Source of the DNA: Hoyosella rhizosphaerae
GTDB taxonomy: Bacteria; Actinomycetota; Actinomycetes; Mycobacteriales; Mycobacteriaceae
Assembly (NCBI RefSeq): GCF_014643175.1
Contig: NZ_BMJH01000003.1
Span: 558,001-622,000, forward strand
Direction of reading: 5' to 3'
Length of the DNA stretch: 64,000 bases
Both the position numbers and the translations under genes were made by a program. How positions within the stretch are numbered: position 1 is the first letter of the stretch; every line of letters starts with the position of its first letter. Shown piece by piece: positions 1 through 8,822 of this stretch. Below the pieces are notes generated by a model, which had not been told where the DNA came from, ran no database searches, and worked only from the letters and a program-made list of their open reading frames with translations.

Positions 1-1714
1 CGTTGAAGTTCGCCGCCGCCTCCGGATCACTGTCAATTACGGAGAACACCCTGATTGCGTCGCCATGTGTAAGGGACCCGAACCCGAATGTTTCCGTAAG
101 ATGGTCCTCAAGCTGGCCGATCGCCGGGATATACGGAGTCAGTGTCTCCCCGATGGTCTGTGTCATTTCCGGGTTGATCTGCCCGATCGATTGGTTGTTG
201 TGCCCGGGAAGATTGAGCAGCGCGTTGTGGTTGTTGCCGCCGATTCCAGAGTCATTGCTCGACAGTGTCTGCGCGAGCCCGTAGGCGGCTTCCCCTGCAC
301 GCTGCGCAACCGTTGGGTTAGCGCTGGTGGCGTCGCCGGGGATCCAGTTGATCAACCCCTGTGCTGGTTCGTTTCCGAAGGCGAGCAAAGTCGCGACTGT
401 GGTGTCGCGGTCATAGTTGGCCAGGTCGGTGCCATCACTGTAGGTGCCGGTGAGGATCGCAGCGGAAGAATCAGTATTGCGTGTAGCGATGTCGGTGAAC
501 GTGTCAGCAATGGGCGTGTAGAGACTACTGTCAGGGAATGCCTTGGAACGCGGAACCCCTGCGTCGGCATTCTCGTCAAGTGCGTGGAAATCTGCGGCTC
601 GTTCGAGCAGATGCGTGCCGAGCTGTTCACCAGGTGCGTTGGTGGGTTCTGACGCGTTGAGCAGGTCAGCGAACGCGGCGAACTCACGGACCTCGCTGCG
701 GGTTGGCGTGCCACTGCTCGGGTCCGTGACGTGATCGCGCAAATTATCGCCAAGACCATCGAAACCACTGGCTAACCGGAGTCCATCACCCCGTTCGCTC
801 GTCAGCATTTCACGCAGGTCCGCTGGTAAGCGATCGAATCCTCCGGGGCTGCGAACTGTTCCGTCAGCGGTAATGTCGGCACCAATGTTCTCGTGCGACA
901 CGGTGAGCACCGCATTTGCCAGCGCAGCTTTACTAGCTTCGCCGTCGGCGGTGCCGAGAGAGTCAAAGTAGGCGCTGAGCGCGAGGATGCCGTCCTTGCC
1001 CGACGCCTCAACGAGGTTGCGCAGATAGTTCAGCTGGTCAGCAGGCACAGCGACCGGGTCACCGGCAGCGAGCGCATCAAGCTGGGCCGTAGTCAGCGCG
1101 AGTTGGGCCAGCTGCTGACCGATCAGCTCGGCGAGTTCGGGGGTGAGCGTTCCCTCGGCGACGCCGACAGCGAGAGCTTGTCCAAGCGCAGTGGCATCGC
1201 CCACGTCAACACCGATACGCAGTCGGCTAAAAAGATTGAACTCATTTGCGAAGCGAGTGAGCTGCTCGGCGAGCGTGTTGTCGTAATGCGTCAGGTCACC
1301 AACAAGGTGATTGACGCGGGTCTGAAACGCAGAAACCACAGAGGGATCAATGTTGTCAGTCAGCGGCTGAACATACCAGGATTCGGACACCGTGATCGGC
1401 TGAGATTCGATCTCACCAATGAGTTCTTGCAACGCAATACACGCAGATCCGAGCGTGTAATCCGTCGATTTGATGTCCTCGGCGAGGTCTTCGAGCATCG
1501 TGGCGATCTTCCGGGTACGCCCCCACTCGTGTGCCACGCGATCCTCGGCTGCAGCATGCGCGTCACCCGACCATGTTTCCGCAAGCCGATCGAACTCCCC
1601 GTAAAGCCATTTGCCGCTGTCAAACAACGCTTCCGCAGCTGTCCTGACCTGACGGGCATACTCGCCAATCGAATCCGGGGACCACGACATCACAGTCGAG
1701 CGGGTAATACTCAC
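1..1714 (-). CDS. Large WXG-like type VII secretion-associated protein, partial
   Basis: The minus strand is open without a stop from a GTG at 1714 to the left edge, giving about 571 residues of an unfinished protein. The start overlaps the stop of the upstream EspC-like gene in a GTGA, so the pair is translationally coupled. The first 100 residues are helical and contain a WSG motif near residue 50, like WXG100 proteins; the remainder is Ala/Leu/Asp-rich with blocks such as RNTDSSAAILTGTYSDGTDL that align with RNTDVSYALITGEHADGTPI in the 775-residue protein at 4482-6809, so the two are paralogues. The layout recalls the mycobacterial family annotated as TPR repeat region-containing proteins. 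A role as ESX substrate or effector is inference. No enzymatic motif is visible; the C-terminus lies outside the window. Confidence 0.8.
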   Translation of the reverse strand, partial: MSITRSTVMSWSPDSIGEYARQVRTAAEALFDSGKWLYGEFDRLAETWSGDAHAAAEDRVAHEWGRTRKIATMLEDLAEDIKSTDYTLGSACIALQELIGEIESQPITVSESWYVQPLTDNIDPSVVSAFQTRVNHLVGDLTHYDNTLAEQLTRFANEFNLFSRLRIGVDVGDATALGQALAVGVAEGTLTPELAELIGQQLAQLALTTAQLDALAAGDPVAVPADQLNYLRNLVEASGKDGILALSAYFDSLGTADGEASKAALANAVLTVSHENIGADITADGTVRSPGGFDRLPADLREMLTSERGDGLRLASGFDGLGDNLRDHVTDPSSGTPTRSEVREFAAFADLLNASEPTNAPGEQLGTHLLERAADFHALDENADAGVPRSKAFPDSSLYTPIADTFTDIATRNTDSSAAILTGTYSDGTDLANYDRDTTVATLLAFGNEPAQGLINWIPGDATSANPTVAQRAGEAAYGLAQTLSSNDSGIGGNNHNALLNLPGHNNQSIGQINPEMTQTIGETLTPYIPAIGQLEDHLTETFGFGSLTHGDAIRVFSVIDSDPEAAANFN

Positions 1715-2061
1715 TGCCCACCGCCAAACCCGCCAAGCCCAACCACGAACGAGGCTTCGGTAACGTCGTAGTCTTCTGCCGTTCCCCGTGCCAAGTCGGC
1801 AAGGATCTCCGAACGGGTTGCGAGCGCTCCGAGTGCCTGGTTGATCAGTCCCGTCACACGCGGGCAACGCGACGCAGTCGCCGAACCAGGCAAACACGCG
1901 CCAAGACGCGCAACACCAGCACCTGGATCAAGCCCACCGACCACGCCAGCATGCTCGACGAACTTCGCCGCCACCTCACGCAAATAGTCAGGCGCCACAG
2001 TCAGCTGCCCGTCAGCTGTGGTCGACCGACGGTCGCCCCCGCCGAGTCCCGGTGCAGTCAC
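1711..2061 (-). CDS. EspC-like type VII secretion target protein
   Basis: A 116-residue protein starting at a GTG preceded by GGAAGGGG with 8 bases spacing; the same GTG is conserved in the duplicate at 7490. The segment LTVAPDYLREVAAKFVEHAG (residues 20-39) has the pattern of the EspC/DUF2580 type VII secretion target family. Near the C-terminus it carries YDVTE (Tyr98-Glu102), matching the YxxxD/E export signal of ESX substrates. It is followed, with a 4-base overlap, by the large WXG-like gene, which suggests a co-secreted or chaperone pair. No ESX membrane components are present in the window, so the secretion route is inferred from the motif. Confidence 0.75.
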   Translation of the reverse strand: MTAPGLGGGDRRSTTADGQLTVAPDYLREVAAKFVEHAGVVGGLDPGAGVARLGACLPGSATASRCPRVTGLINQALGALATRSEILADLARGTAEDYDVTEASFVVGLGGFGGGQ

Positions 2062-2122
2062 GTTCGTATCCCCTTCCATGTCCTAAGAGAGTTGGACGCA
2101 CGATGGCGGGAGTCGGTTCCGT
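1772..2122. repeat. Direct repeat, copy A (351 bp)
   Basis: This stretch is nearly identical to 7201-7550 in the same orientation, differing by scattered substitutions and a one-base indel just upstream of the GTG start. It covers the EspC-like gene from its start to residue ~97 plus about 60 bases upstream. The repeat ends exactly before the codons of the YxxxE motif. Confidence 0.85.
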
Positions 2123-2289
2123 GCAATCAACGCCAAGTCACTGCGGATCGGCGGAAGTTCGCGGAGAATCCACGAATTGTGGTTCGAAACAAACACGGAA
2201 TCAACACGGATCTGTGCACCGACGTATTCCCTCGTTCATGGTGCCCCTATCGACCCGGCCTCCCCCGCTGGACCTCTCACGTTCGCAGT

Positions 2290-2854
2290 ACCCGCGGCAG
2301 AGGTGATGCTGGCGGCGGCGGGGCTGAGGGACGGCGGGTCTGTTGCGCTGCCGGATCACGGCTCATTGAATGACCGCTTCCTCACACCGCATCCGCCTGG
2401 CTACGCCGCACTCGACGGTATACGTGCCGTCACGAGTTTTGAGCCCGTCGGCCTCGATGGTGCTGCGACAACTACTGCTTTGTCGGGTTATTCAGGAGGT
2501 GCCGTCGCATCGAGCTGGGCGGTGGAAGAACACCCAACATATGCACCCGAACTCAACATCCGGGGAGCAACCTTCGGTGCGCCCGAGAGTGACGTCGAAG
2601 CGTCACTAAAATCAGCGAATACCGCCCTTCTCGGTGGCCTCATTCCCATCACAATCACGTCGATCGGGAAGGACTCACCCGAGTTCCAGGCCGAGATCAG
2701 CCAGCATTTAACCCCATCAGGATCGAGGATCATCGCCACGGCACGTAACCATTGTGCGGCACAGAATGTGCTGAGCAACGTGTGGTTTGACTATCGCAAC
2801 CATCTGAACACTTCCATTGTTGTAGATACTTCCTCATTACGTCTAACTCAATGA
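2290..2854 (+). pseudogene. Relic of a secretory lipase (LIP family)
   Basis: The reading frame contains PDHGSLNDRFL, GYAALDGIRA and the nucleophile elbow GYSGGA followed by YAPEL, the order seen in the middle of actinobacterial secretory lipases (LIP/DAP2-like triacylglycerol lipases). Only about 185 residues of a family that is usually about 400 long are present. There is no signal peptide or N-terminal half, and the frame ends after AQNVLSNVWFDY where the C-terminal third with the rest of the catalytic triad should follow. It is therefore a double-truncated remnant. It sits beside the alkB relic, so a lipid or hydrocarbon utilisation region may have decayed here. Confidence 0.65.
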
Positions 2855-2964
2855 CAGATAACTGCGTATAGCCCAAGGAACAAGTTGCTTAGGCATCGAG
2901 GTCAAGCGAATGGACACAGCGAGGTTCTTGTATCTCCGCATCGTTGCAGGAAAAGTCCACCGCA

Positions 2965-3533
2965 TTTGATGCCGTCGACAACAGCGCTCAGGAACTGAAG
3001 CGCTGGCGCGACAAGAAGAAGCTCATGTGGCCGTTGTCGCTAGTGCCCGCCCTGGCAGTCTTTCTCGCTTGGGGCCTTGTGGAGCTGACCGGTTCAGGCT
3101 TGTTCTAGTGGGCCGGATTCCCTATTGTCTCCGGACTTATTCCACTTCTTGACCTGATCATCGACGATGATGGGCAGAACCCTCCCGCAGAAGTGATTGA
3201 GGAGGTTGAGAACGACAACTACCTGGAGCACTACGGCCTCAGCGCCAGAAGCTCGCAAGCGGCCGCTACGAGCGCTGCCAGCCACAGCACAGCTGGAAAA
3301 GCGACCACCGCGCCAACCCGGTTCGCCGCTACCAGACGCTGCGCACCTTCGACGAAGCACCCGAGCTTCCCGCCGGATACGCCACAATGATCGTGGTCGC
3401 AACCAATCCACCGCTGTGGCGCAAGATCATGGACAAGCGAGTGGTCGACCACTACGACGGCGACGTCACCAAGGCGAACATCTAAGCGCCTAAGCGGGAC
3501 AAGATTCTCGCCAAGTACGGCCAGGAAAGCTGA
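2965..3533 (+). pseudogene. alkB: Relic of alkane 1-monooxygenase (alkB)
   Basis: The frame from about 2965 reads DKKKLMWPLSLVPALAVFLA, GLVELTGSGLF, then an in-frame TAG (3106-3108) where AlkB has tryptophan, then IPLLDLIIDDDGQNPPAEVI: this is the N-terminus of the membrane di-iron alkane hydroxylase. After ENDNY the sequence jumps, with a frame change near 3245, to RQKLASGRYERCQPQHSWKS and RRYQTLRTFDEAPELPAGYA plus LWRKIMDKRVVDHYDGDVTK, the AlkB C-terminus, with a second in-frame TAA at 3483-3485. About 220 central residues, including most of the membrane core and histidine boxes, and the HSDHH box are missing. Two stops, a frame shift and deletions make it non-functional. No rubredoxin gene follows. 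Confidence 0.85.
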
Positions 3534-3602
3534 CACGCACTACCTCGCAAGGGACTACTTCACGGCGATAAAGAGTAGCCCCAGTGGTCACAACTGAAGA
3601 TC

Positions 3603-3641
3603 GAAATAGGGAGGGCCGGGATTTCCGGCGCTCCCTATTTC
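3603..3641. terminator. Strong hairpin between converging units
   Basis: An 11-bp perfect stem (GAAATAGGGAG / CTCCCTATTTC) encloses a second stem GCCGG/CCGGC with an ATTT-containing loop. It lies downstream of the lipoprotein gene ending at 3730 (minus strand) and of the alkB relic (plus strand), so it probably ends transcription of the minus-strand ESX-like operon. Confidence 0.7.
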
Positions 3642-3729
3642 GCGTTCTTGGCCCATCCGCTGCGCAAGTCACCGGGGACGAAAAGCCTTCGGCTTTAGGG
3701 TCTGATCACGATCAACCTGAATGAGCCGT

Positions 3730-4485
3730 TCACCAACCCGGCACCGGCTGCGGCAGTTCACCGATCTCAAACCAGCCCGATCGTGACGCCGGACCTGGCT
3801 GAAAAGGATCAACCTGCGCATCCGGATACAACTCCCACTGCCAGTCCACACAACGCTGATGCGCAATCTCGCTCTCAACAGGCTTGGTCATCCGCCACCC
3901 AGCGAACACATCATAATTCGGCACCCGACGGCCCGACGGCTCCGGCAACACCTCAAACGCCGACTGCGCTACCGGCTCAAACTCCACCGCCCACCACGAC
4001 ACAGGCCCCAACGGCGTGCGCCAGCCCCCGGCGTTGTAGGAGGCATCCACCGATCGCGTGTCGCGGCAGTACTCAGCCCGAAAACCGTCACCGACCGGTG
4101 TGATCGACAGCAGTTTGGCGTAGAAAACACCGAAGCTACGCCAGGTGTTGTCTGCGCGTCCGTGGGCGCTCACTCCTTCCCCCGAGTTCCGCAGCATTTG
4201 CGCGTACCCGGGGAATGAGACTTCGTCTCCCACGAACAAACTGATATTCCTCGCTTCTTCTACTGCACGCGCCAGCGCGGCTTCCCTGCTCAGCAGATCA
4301 AGATCGGGTACGGCTGACCACACGAAGACGTAGTCCCCAAACGCCGACTCATCAAACTCATACTCCGACGCGTCCTCGCTCAGGACTGGAGGCCCCGGCT
4401 CCAACCGGTCAATAGAATCACCTGCTGAACACCCCGCAACCACCAACGCAACACACGCCAACAACACGACAAGCCGCGACCTCAC
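3730..4485 (-). CDS. Lipoprotein of the ESX-like module
   Basis: A 251-residue protein with a short basic start, a hydrophobic stretch and the lipobox VVAGC at about residue 19, indicating an exported, lipid-anchored protein. The mature part has no catalytic motif that I recognise; it contains two later cysteines (EYCRDT and HQRCVDW) that could pair. The GTG start overlaps the stop of the 775-residue upstream gene by four bases (GTGA), so it is the last gene of a coupled four-gene operon. A partner or immunity-like role for the large upstream protein is possible but only suggested by position. Confidence 0.8.
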   Translation of the reverse strand: MRSRLVVLLACVALVVAGCSAGDSIDRLEPGPPVLSEDASEYEFDESAFGDYVFVWSAVPDLDLLSREAALARAVEEARNISLFVGDEVSFPGYAQMLRNSGEGVSAHGRADNTWRSFGVFYAKLLSITPVGDGFRAEYCRDTRSVDASYNAGGWRTPLGPVSWWAVEFEPVAQSAFEVLPEPSGRRVPNYDVFAGWRMTKPVESEIAHQRCVDWQWELYPDAQVDPFQPGPASRSGWFEIGELPQPVPGW

Positions 4486-6809
4486 TCGATCCCCCCATCA
4501 GCCAGATCAAAAAACTGACCCCGCTCGATCCGCGTCACACTCCCACGCGCAACATTCGAATCATAATCACGACTCTTCACCCCTCGGTCGTCCATTTCCT
4601 CGATTAAGAGGCCAGATTCTGCTGTCAAGTCAAGTTGGCCAACCGCCGCCTGCTCTCCAATCTCAGACAACGTGCGCACTCCAACTACGGTTTCGCCGTC
4701 ATACTCCCGAAGTGCCTCTGGGTACGCTTCCGCTGGCAACTCCGCACCTTGCGCCATGAAATACATTTGCGTAAATCGCGTCATCGCATCACTACGGTCA
4801 CCATCATCGACTTCTCGGGTTGCAAACACTTCCCGATCAAACACCGGATGATCCGGATCACCAGATCCATAGCCCAGCTCGAAAGCCTCCAAAGCCAAAA
4901 CGGTGAAACCACCCGGCTTACCAGCAATACCCAGCCCGGCTTTCACGGTGTCTGACACGTTGCTCCATGCGGTATCACGCGTTTCCGCCTGACCGTCACG
5001 CATCTCCCGGAAACCGGCTTCGCTGTTGAGCCCCGAGTCAAGCAGCCGCCCAAGGTTCTCGGTGTGAACACCCAATGTGGCGGCAGCACCCACGTCGTCA
5101 CCCAATACCCCGGCGGCATACGCGTTGGCATCTTGCTGACGATAAATCGCTTCCGCCCATATCGCCGCTGACTCATCCGATGTGGACACAAGAGTCGCGA
5201 ACCGGACAGCATCTCCCCAACCGATGCCCTCATCGATGTACTCGCTGCCTGACGACACACGGGGCATGCCCGCAAGATCGTTAAGATACGGCGACGCTGT
5301 CACAGCAAGGGCGCTAGTGAACTCCGGGTTGAGTTCCCCCAGAGTCTGTCCTCTGATTTCCAGCAGGGCCATGAAGTTGTTGTCGTCACGATCACGGCTC
5401 GCCGCAGTGGTGGTGTCAACAAGCGAGGTGAACGCTGTCTGCGATAGCCGCCGCTCGCCGGGATCGTCGCTACCGGCAGTTTCTCCGATCCAGGAGACCA
5501 TGTCTGTCATCGCACCGGCGCCGTCATCGGACCACTGGTAGCGCATCAATGTCTTCAGTGTGTGATCGGCGTCGTAGCCGTCGCCGATCGGTGTGCCGTC
5601 GGCGTGCTCACCGGTGATCAACGCGTAGGACACATCAGTATTTCTGGTCGCTGTGGACAGCAGATCCTCGGCGGACCCGCCCACCATCTCCCGCCAGCCG
5701 ATCGAGTCGGCCCCGGTCGCATGGTCGAAGAAGTACGCCAGGTTCGCCGACTGCCGACCCAGTTCGACACCGAACTCACGTCCCGGTTCGTATCCTTCAT
5801 CCGCCGAGTTGAGCATCCCAGCGAAATCATTCATCTTCCGGAAGTACTGCTGTTCGTTGAAGTACCCATTTGCATCGGGGCCGTCACCCACACGGGTGCT
5901 GACCAACTCACGGAACTCCTCGGGCAACCTGGTGTAACTGCCCGCACCGGTCACCACACCATCGCTCATCCCGGTGCCAACACGTTCGTCAGACAACACC
6001 AGAATCGAGTTGGCCAGCACGGACGCATTGTCAGTGCCGTTCGCGATGTCCTCCTGCTTGTAGTGCTCGTACAGGGCAAGAACACCATCTACTCCAGCTT
6101 CGTCAAGGAACGCTTCGACAAACCGTTGAGTGGACGCAGGCCACGAAACTACTGTGCCCGACGTGTGGAGGTGTTCGAGCTGACTCGGCGTCAGCCCCGC
6201 AACCTGAAGCTCACGAAGAATCCGTGCCGCATCCTTATCCGCGATCCCACCATCGGTGATCAGTGATGCCAATTCTCGACCATACTGCGCCGTCAACCCA
6301 TCACCCGCACCCGCATTGGCGCGAACAGCAGGCAACAGCGCACGGATCGACTCGGCGAGACGGCGGTCGTCGTCATCAATCGCATACAAGGTCTCGTGGA
6401 GTTGCCGCGCAAAAGCCAACACTTCCTCACCGCCCGCCACGTCCGATCGAGGCTGCACAGACCAATCCTCCCCGATCACACAATCAAGCCTCTCCGCATC
6501 ATTCAGCAGGCCTCGCAAATAGACGATTCCGCCACGAAGCGACGAAATACTCTGCGCCGCATCGCTCAATAACACACTGAAATCGTCGGCAGCGTGCGCG
6601 AGCCGCATCGTCACCGCCGACTCCTCCTCCGCACGGTCCGACGCGGCCACAAAGGCAATCCCGTCCCACCCATCCTGAAGCTCACCCATCCGCCTCATCA
6701 GATGCCGACTATGCGCCTCAATATGTCTCGCAAGCCGCGCCGCCTCGTCCGCGGCCTGTTCAAAAGCATCCGGGTTCCACCGCCGGAAAACGGACAACGT
6801 CGGCCTCAC
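4482..6809 (-). CDS. Large WXG-like type VII secretion-associated protein
   Basis: A 775-residue protein with GTG start overlapping the upstream stop (GTGA). Residues 1-110 form a helical WXG100-like region with GWDG near residue 48. The middle holds repeated Ala/Leu-rich helices and the block NTDVSYALITGEHADGTPIG shared with the partial paralogue at 1-1714. The organisation recalls the mycobacterial and nocardial proteins annotated as TPR repeat region-containing protein, which are thought to be ESX-linked. No signal peptide or membrane segment is seen, as expected for a type VII substrate. It lies between an EspC-like protein with a YxxxD motif and a lipoprotein. Function is unknown; secretion with the EspC-like partner is the most economical guess. 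Confidence 0.85.
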   Translation of the reverse strand: MRPTLSVFRRWNPDAFEQAADEAARLARHIEAHSRHLMRRMGELQDGWDGIAFVAASDRAEEESAVTMRLAHAADDFSVLLSDAAQSISSLRGGIVYLRGLLNDAERLDCVIGEDWSVQPRSDVAGGEEVLAFARQLHETLYAIDDDDRRLAESIRALLPAVRANAGAGDGLTAQYGRELASLITDGGIADKDAARILRELQVAGLTPSQLEHLHTSGTVVSWPASTQRFVEAFLDEAGVDGVLALYEHYKQEDIANGTDNASVLANSILVLSDERVGTGMSDGVVTGAGSYTRLPEEFRELVSTRVGDGPDANGYFNEQQYFRKMNDFAGMLNSADEGYEPGREFGVELGRQSANLAYFFDHATGADSIGWREMVGGSAEDLLSTATRNTDVSYALITGEHADGTPIGDGYDADHTLKTLMRYQWSDDGAGAMTDMVSWIGETAGSDDPGERRLSQTAFTSLVDTTTAASRDRDDNNFMALLEIRGQTLGELNPEFTSALAVTASPYLNDLAGMPRVSSGSEYIDEGIGWGDAVRFATLVSTSDESAAIWAEAIYRQQDANAYAAGVLGDDVGAAATLGVHTENLGRLLDSGLNSEAGFREMRDGQAETRDTAWSNVSDTVKAGLGIAGKPGGFTVLALEAFELGYGSGDPDHPVFDREVFATREVDDGDRSDAMTRFTQMYFMAQGAELPAEAYPEALREYDGETVVGVRTLSEIGEQAAVGQLDLTAESGLLIEEMDDRGVKSRDYDSNVARGSVTRIERGQFFDLADGGIE

Positions 6810-7162
6810 AGCAGATCCTCAAGACTCAAAATCTCAACGGCGAAACGCTCATCCGTCATGTCATACGCTTCCGACACAGACGACGCGATCGCCGCCATAT
6901 CTGCAAGCCTTCCGGAAATGCCGCGCGCCGCAGCGTTAAAAGCCTGCGACGCAGCCGTACACGCCCGGCCCGTATCCGACATCGGAAGAGCTTCAGCAAG
7001 CGTGTTAGCAGGCTCATCCGTCGGCAATTGACGCGCAGAGTCCGACAGAGAATCGAGCGCCCACGCAAACTGTCCGAGCAACTCAGGCGACACACGCAAG
7101 TCCGGCGGATAACAGGCACCCGCACGACCGCGCAACGAATCCAACTCATCCTGAGAAGACAT
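6806..7162 (-). CDS. EspC-like type VII secretion target protein
   Basis: A 118-residue, all-helical protein with LRVSPELLGQFAWALDSLSD (residues 22-41), the family pattern of EspC/DUF2580-like targets, and YDMTD at residues 100-104, matching the YxxxD export signal. Its stop overlaps the start of the 775-residue gene by four bases. Its sequence is distinct from the copy at 1711-2061, so it is a diverged paralogue, and it keeps the signal that the neighbouring duplicate at 7146-7490 has lost. Confidence 0.8.
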   Translation of the reverse strand: MSSQDELDSLRGRAGACYPPDLRVSPELLGQFAWALDSLSDSARQLPTDEPANTLAEALPMSDTGRACTAASQAFNAAARGISGRLADMAAIASSVSEAYDMTDERFAVEILSLEDLL

Positions 7163-7490
7163 ACAACCCCCTAATACCGCGCAGCACGCCTACTACGCAA
7201 TCTTCTGCCGTTCCCCGTGCCAAGTCGGCAAGCACCTCCGAACGGGTCGCGAGCGCTCCGAGCGCCTGATTGATCAGACCCCTCACACGCGGGCAACGCG
7301 ACGCAGTCGCCGAACCAGGCAAACACGCGCCAAGACTCGCAACACCAGCACCCGGATCAAGCCCACTGACCACGCCAGCATGTTCGACGAACTTCGCCGC
7401 CACCTCACGCAGATAGTCAGGCGCCACAGTCAGCTGCCCGTCAGCTGTGGTCGACCGACGGTCGCCCCCGCCGAGTCCCGGTGCAGTCAC
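7146..7490 (-). CDS. Duplicate EspC-like gene with altered C-terminus
   Basis: Residues 1-97 are almost identical to the EspC-like protein at 1711-2061, starting from the same GTG with the same GGAGG-type ribosome binding site. After AED the sequence changes abruptly: instead of YDVTE it reads CVVGVLRG and stops after 114 residues, overlapping the next gene by 17 bases. The YxxxE export signal is therefore missing. It is probably a partial duplication that replaced the promoter and leader region of the second module; it may survive only to drive translation of the downstream genes, or may still act as an unsecreted partner. Confidence 0.6.
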   Translation of the reverse strand: MTAPGLGGGDRRSTTADGQLTVAPDYLREVAAKFVEHAGVVSGLDPGAGVASLGACLPGSATASRCPRVRGLINQALGALATRSEVLADLARGTAEDCVVGVLRGIRGLYVFSG

Positions 7491-7550
7491 GTTCGAACCC
7501 CCTCCATGTCCTAAGAGAGTTGGACGCACGATGGCGGGAGTCGGTTCCGT
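7201..7550. repeat. Direct repeat, copy B (350 bp)
   Basis: Partner of the repeat at 1772-2122, same orientation. It includes the start, ribosome binding site and about 60 bases of upstream DNA of the EspC-like gene. The similarity ends at TTCCGT on the upstream side and at the codon before the export motif on the downstream side. Confidence 0.85.
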
Positions 7551-8033
7551 TAGATTCGCGTGATTGCCGCCACAGACGGCAATCGAGCTAAAGTCGGTGG
7601 TGATTTAGGTGCACACTCGATCATCAAAGCGGTTGTCGGTGGTGCCGATCACGGGCCTTACCGTCGCCGGAAGCTTCCCAACGAACTTCGAACTCGATTG
7701 GAGTGGCTCGTTTAATTCGCACGCCACAGCATCCTCGACACCGAAGCCAGGCACACCGACGATTTCGGCCGGAAAATTCAGGCGATCTATCATGTTTACC
7801 CGGGCACGACGACAATCCGAGAGCATTGCGGATGACCGGCAAGGAAAGAAAGCTGCAGTCGCGGCAGCATTCCCGAATGCGTAACCCACGCAATCCCTCT
7901 ATGCACGGGTGTTCTCCTAAGCTTCGCATTCGAAATACGGCCGTGCGACCTCGTTATCGCCCCGCACATGCCGGACTGCGCCATCAAAATTGGGATAGTC
8001 ACACGCGACAAGGACTACCCAGCGGAACCGCCA
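7551..8033. other. Intergenic region without recognisable gene
   Basis: About 480 bases with no convincing coding frame on either strand. It holds one small hairpin at 7562-7584 (GATTGCCG / CGGCAATC, 7-base loop) upstream of the second ESX-like operon, which could end read-through or lie in its leader. Short open frames here lack start signals and family features and may be remnants. Confidence 0.5.
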
Positions 8034-8720
8034 CTATGGCTTCAGTTTGCGCCCCGCTTGCCAGATCGCATGGTCGATCTCCCAGGCTGTCACTGTGCGG
8101 TTCAGTTTCTCGCTTACGGCGGGGACCAATTGATCAATGAGCACTTCAGCAGATTTCGGGTCTAGGTCGCAGCCGTGATGCTTCAGCCACCTGAGTACCA
8201 TTCGGTCCGGTTTGATCCGAGTGCCATCACCGATCAACATCCACAGATAACCACGCCGTATTCCTGCGGTACCTTCACCCGGAATACCCCGCAGCTCCCG
8301 GTTGACCTTCTTGAATGCCTCGCCGTCGCCCATCAATGAGTGCGCATCCTGCAGCTCATCAATTTCGTTGTCGACGAACACCCGTGTATGGCGCAGCACG
8401 GCGTCAGCTTTGCGAATCCCACCCACCGTGGACGTATTCTGTCGATTCGTCACCGCAAGCAATCCCTGCAAATCGAACCTATCTAGAAATGCGGAAAGTG
8501 GCATCGGGTCGGGGCCGATCGGATCTGCGAACGGAACTGTCGGCGTAGAAATATCGCAGTCCGTCGCGACCCTCCTGACAAGCGGGACGACGACACTGTC
8601 ATACCGGGCACCAAGGCTCCACACCGCATCAAGAATGCACAGCGACAGACTTGCCCACCGACGTTCACGCGGCCGAGGCTCCAGCTCAGCGATTGCATGA
8701 ACGAGACCGTCCGTATCCAT
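8034..8720 (-). CDS. Conserved hypothetical protein, possibly HhH-GPD-like fold
   Basis: About 228 residues when started at the ATG at 8720, which has GGAGGG four bases upstream; an open frame continues to 8792 but without a good site. The pattern LSLCILDAVWSLGARYDSVV, IRKADAVLRHT, RGIPGEGTAGIRRGYLWMLI and GTRIKPDRMVLRWLK is that of a widespread actinobacterial family of unknown function. The arrangement of an Ile-Pro-Gly-x-Gly hairpin followed by an aromatic helix and a conserved KPDRMV resembles the helix-hairpin-helix of DNA glycosylases, but I see no proof of base-excision activity. Flanked by decayed DNA on one side and a lipoprotein gene on the other. Confidence 0.65.
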   Translation of the reverse strand: MDTDGLVHAIAELEPRPRERRWASLSLCILDAVWSLGARYDSVVVPLVRRVATDCDISTPTVPFADPIGPDPMPLSAFLDRFDLQGLLAVTNRQNTSTVGGIRKADAVLRHTRVFVDNEIDELQDAHSLMGDGEAFKKVNRELRGIPGEGTAGIRRGYLWMLIGDGTRIKPDRMVLRWLKHHGCDLDPKSAEVLIDQLVPAVSEKLNRTVTAWEIDHAIWQAGRKLKP

Positions 8721-8822
8721 TGAGCCCTCCAGCATCAGCGGCCTGCGCCAGAAAAGTACGCAATCAATTATGTGATCGGACAGTACAGACAAGGGCCGAC
8801 AGAAACTTGCGCCTTAACGTCA

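Noticed and set aside
893..1771. Long open frame on the plus strand (292 codons)
   Set aside because: It lies opposite the large WXG-like coding frame on the minus strand, which has coherent paralogy with 4482-6809; the plus-strand frame has no family features.
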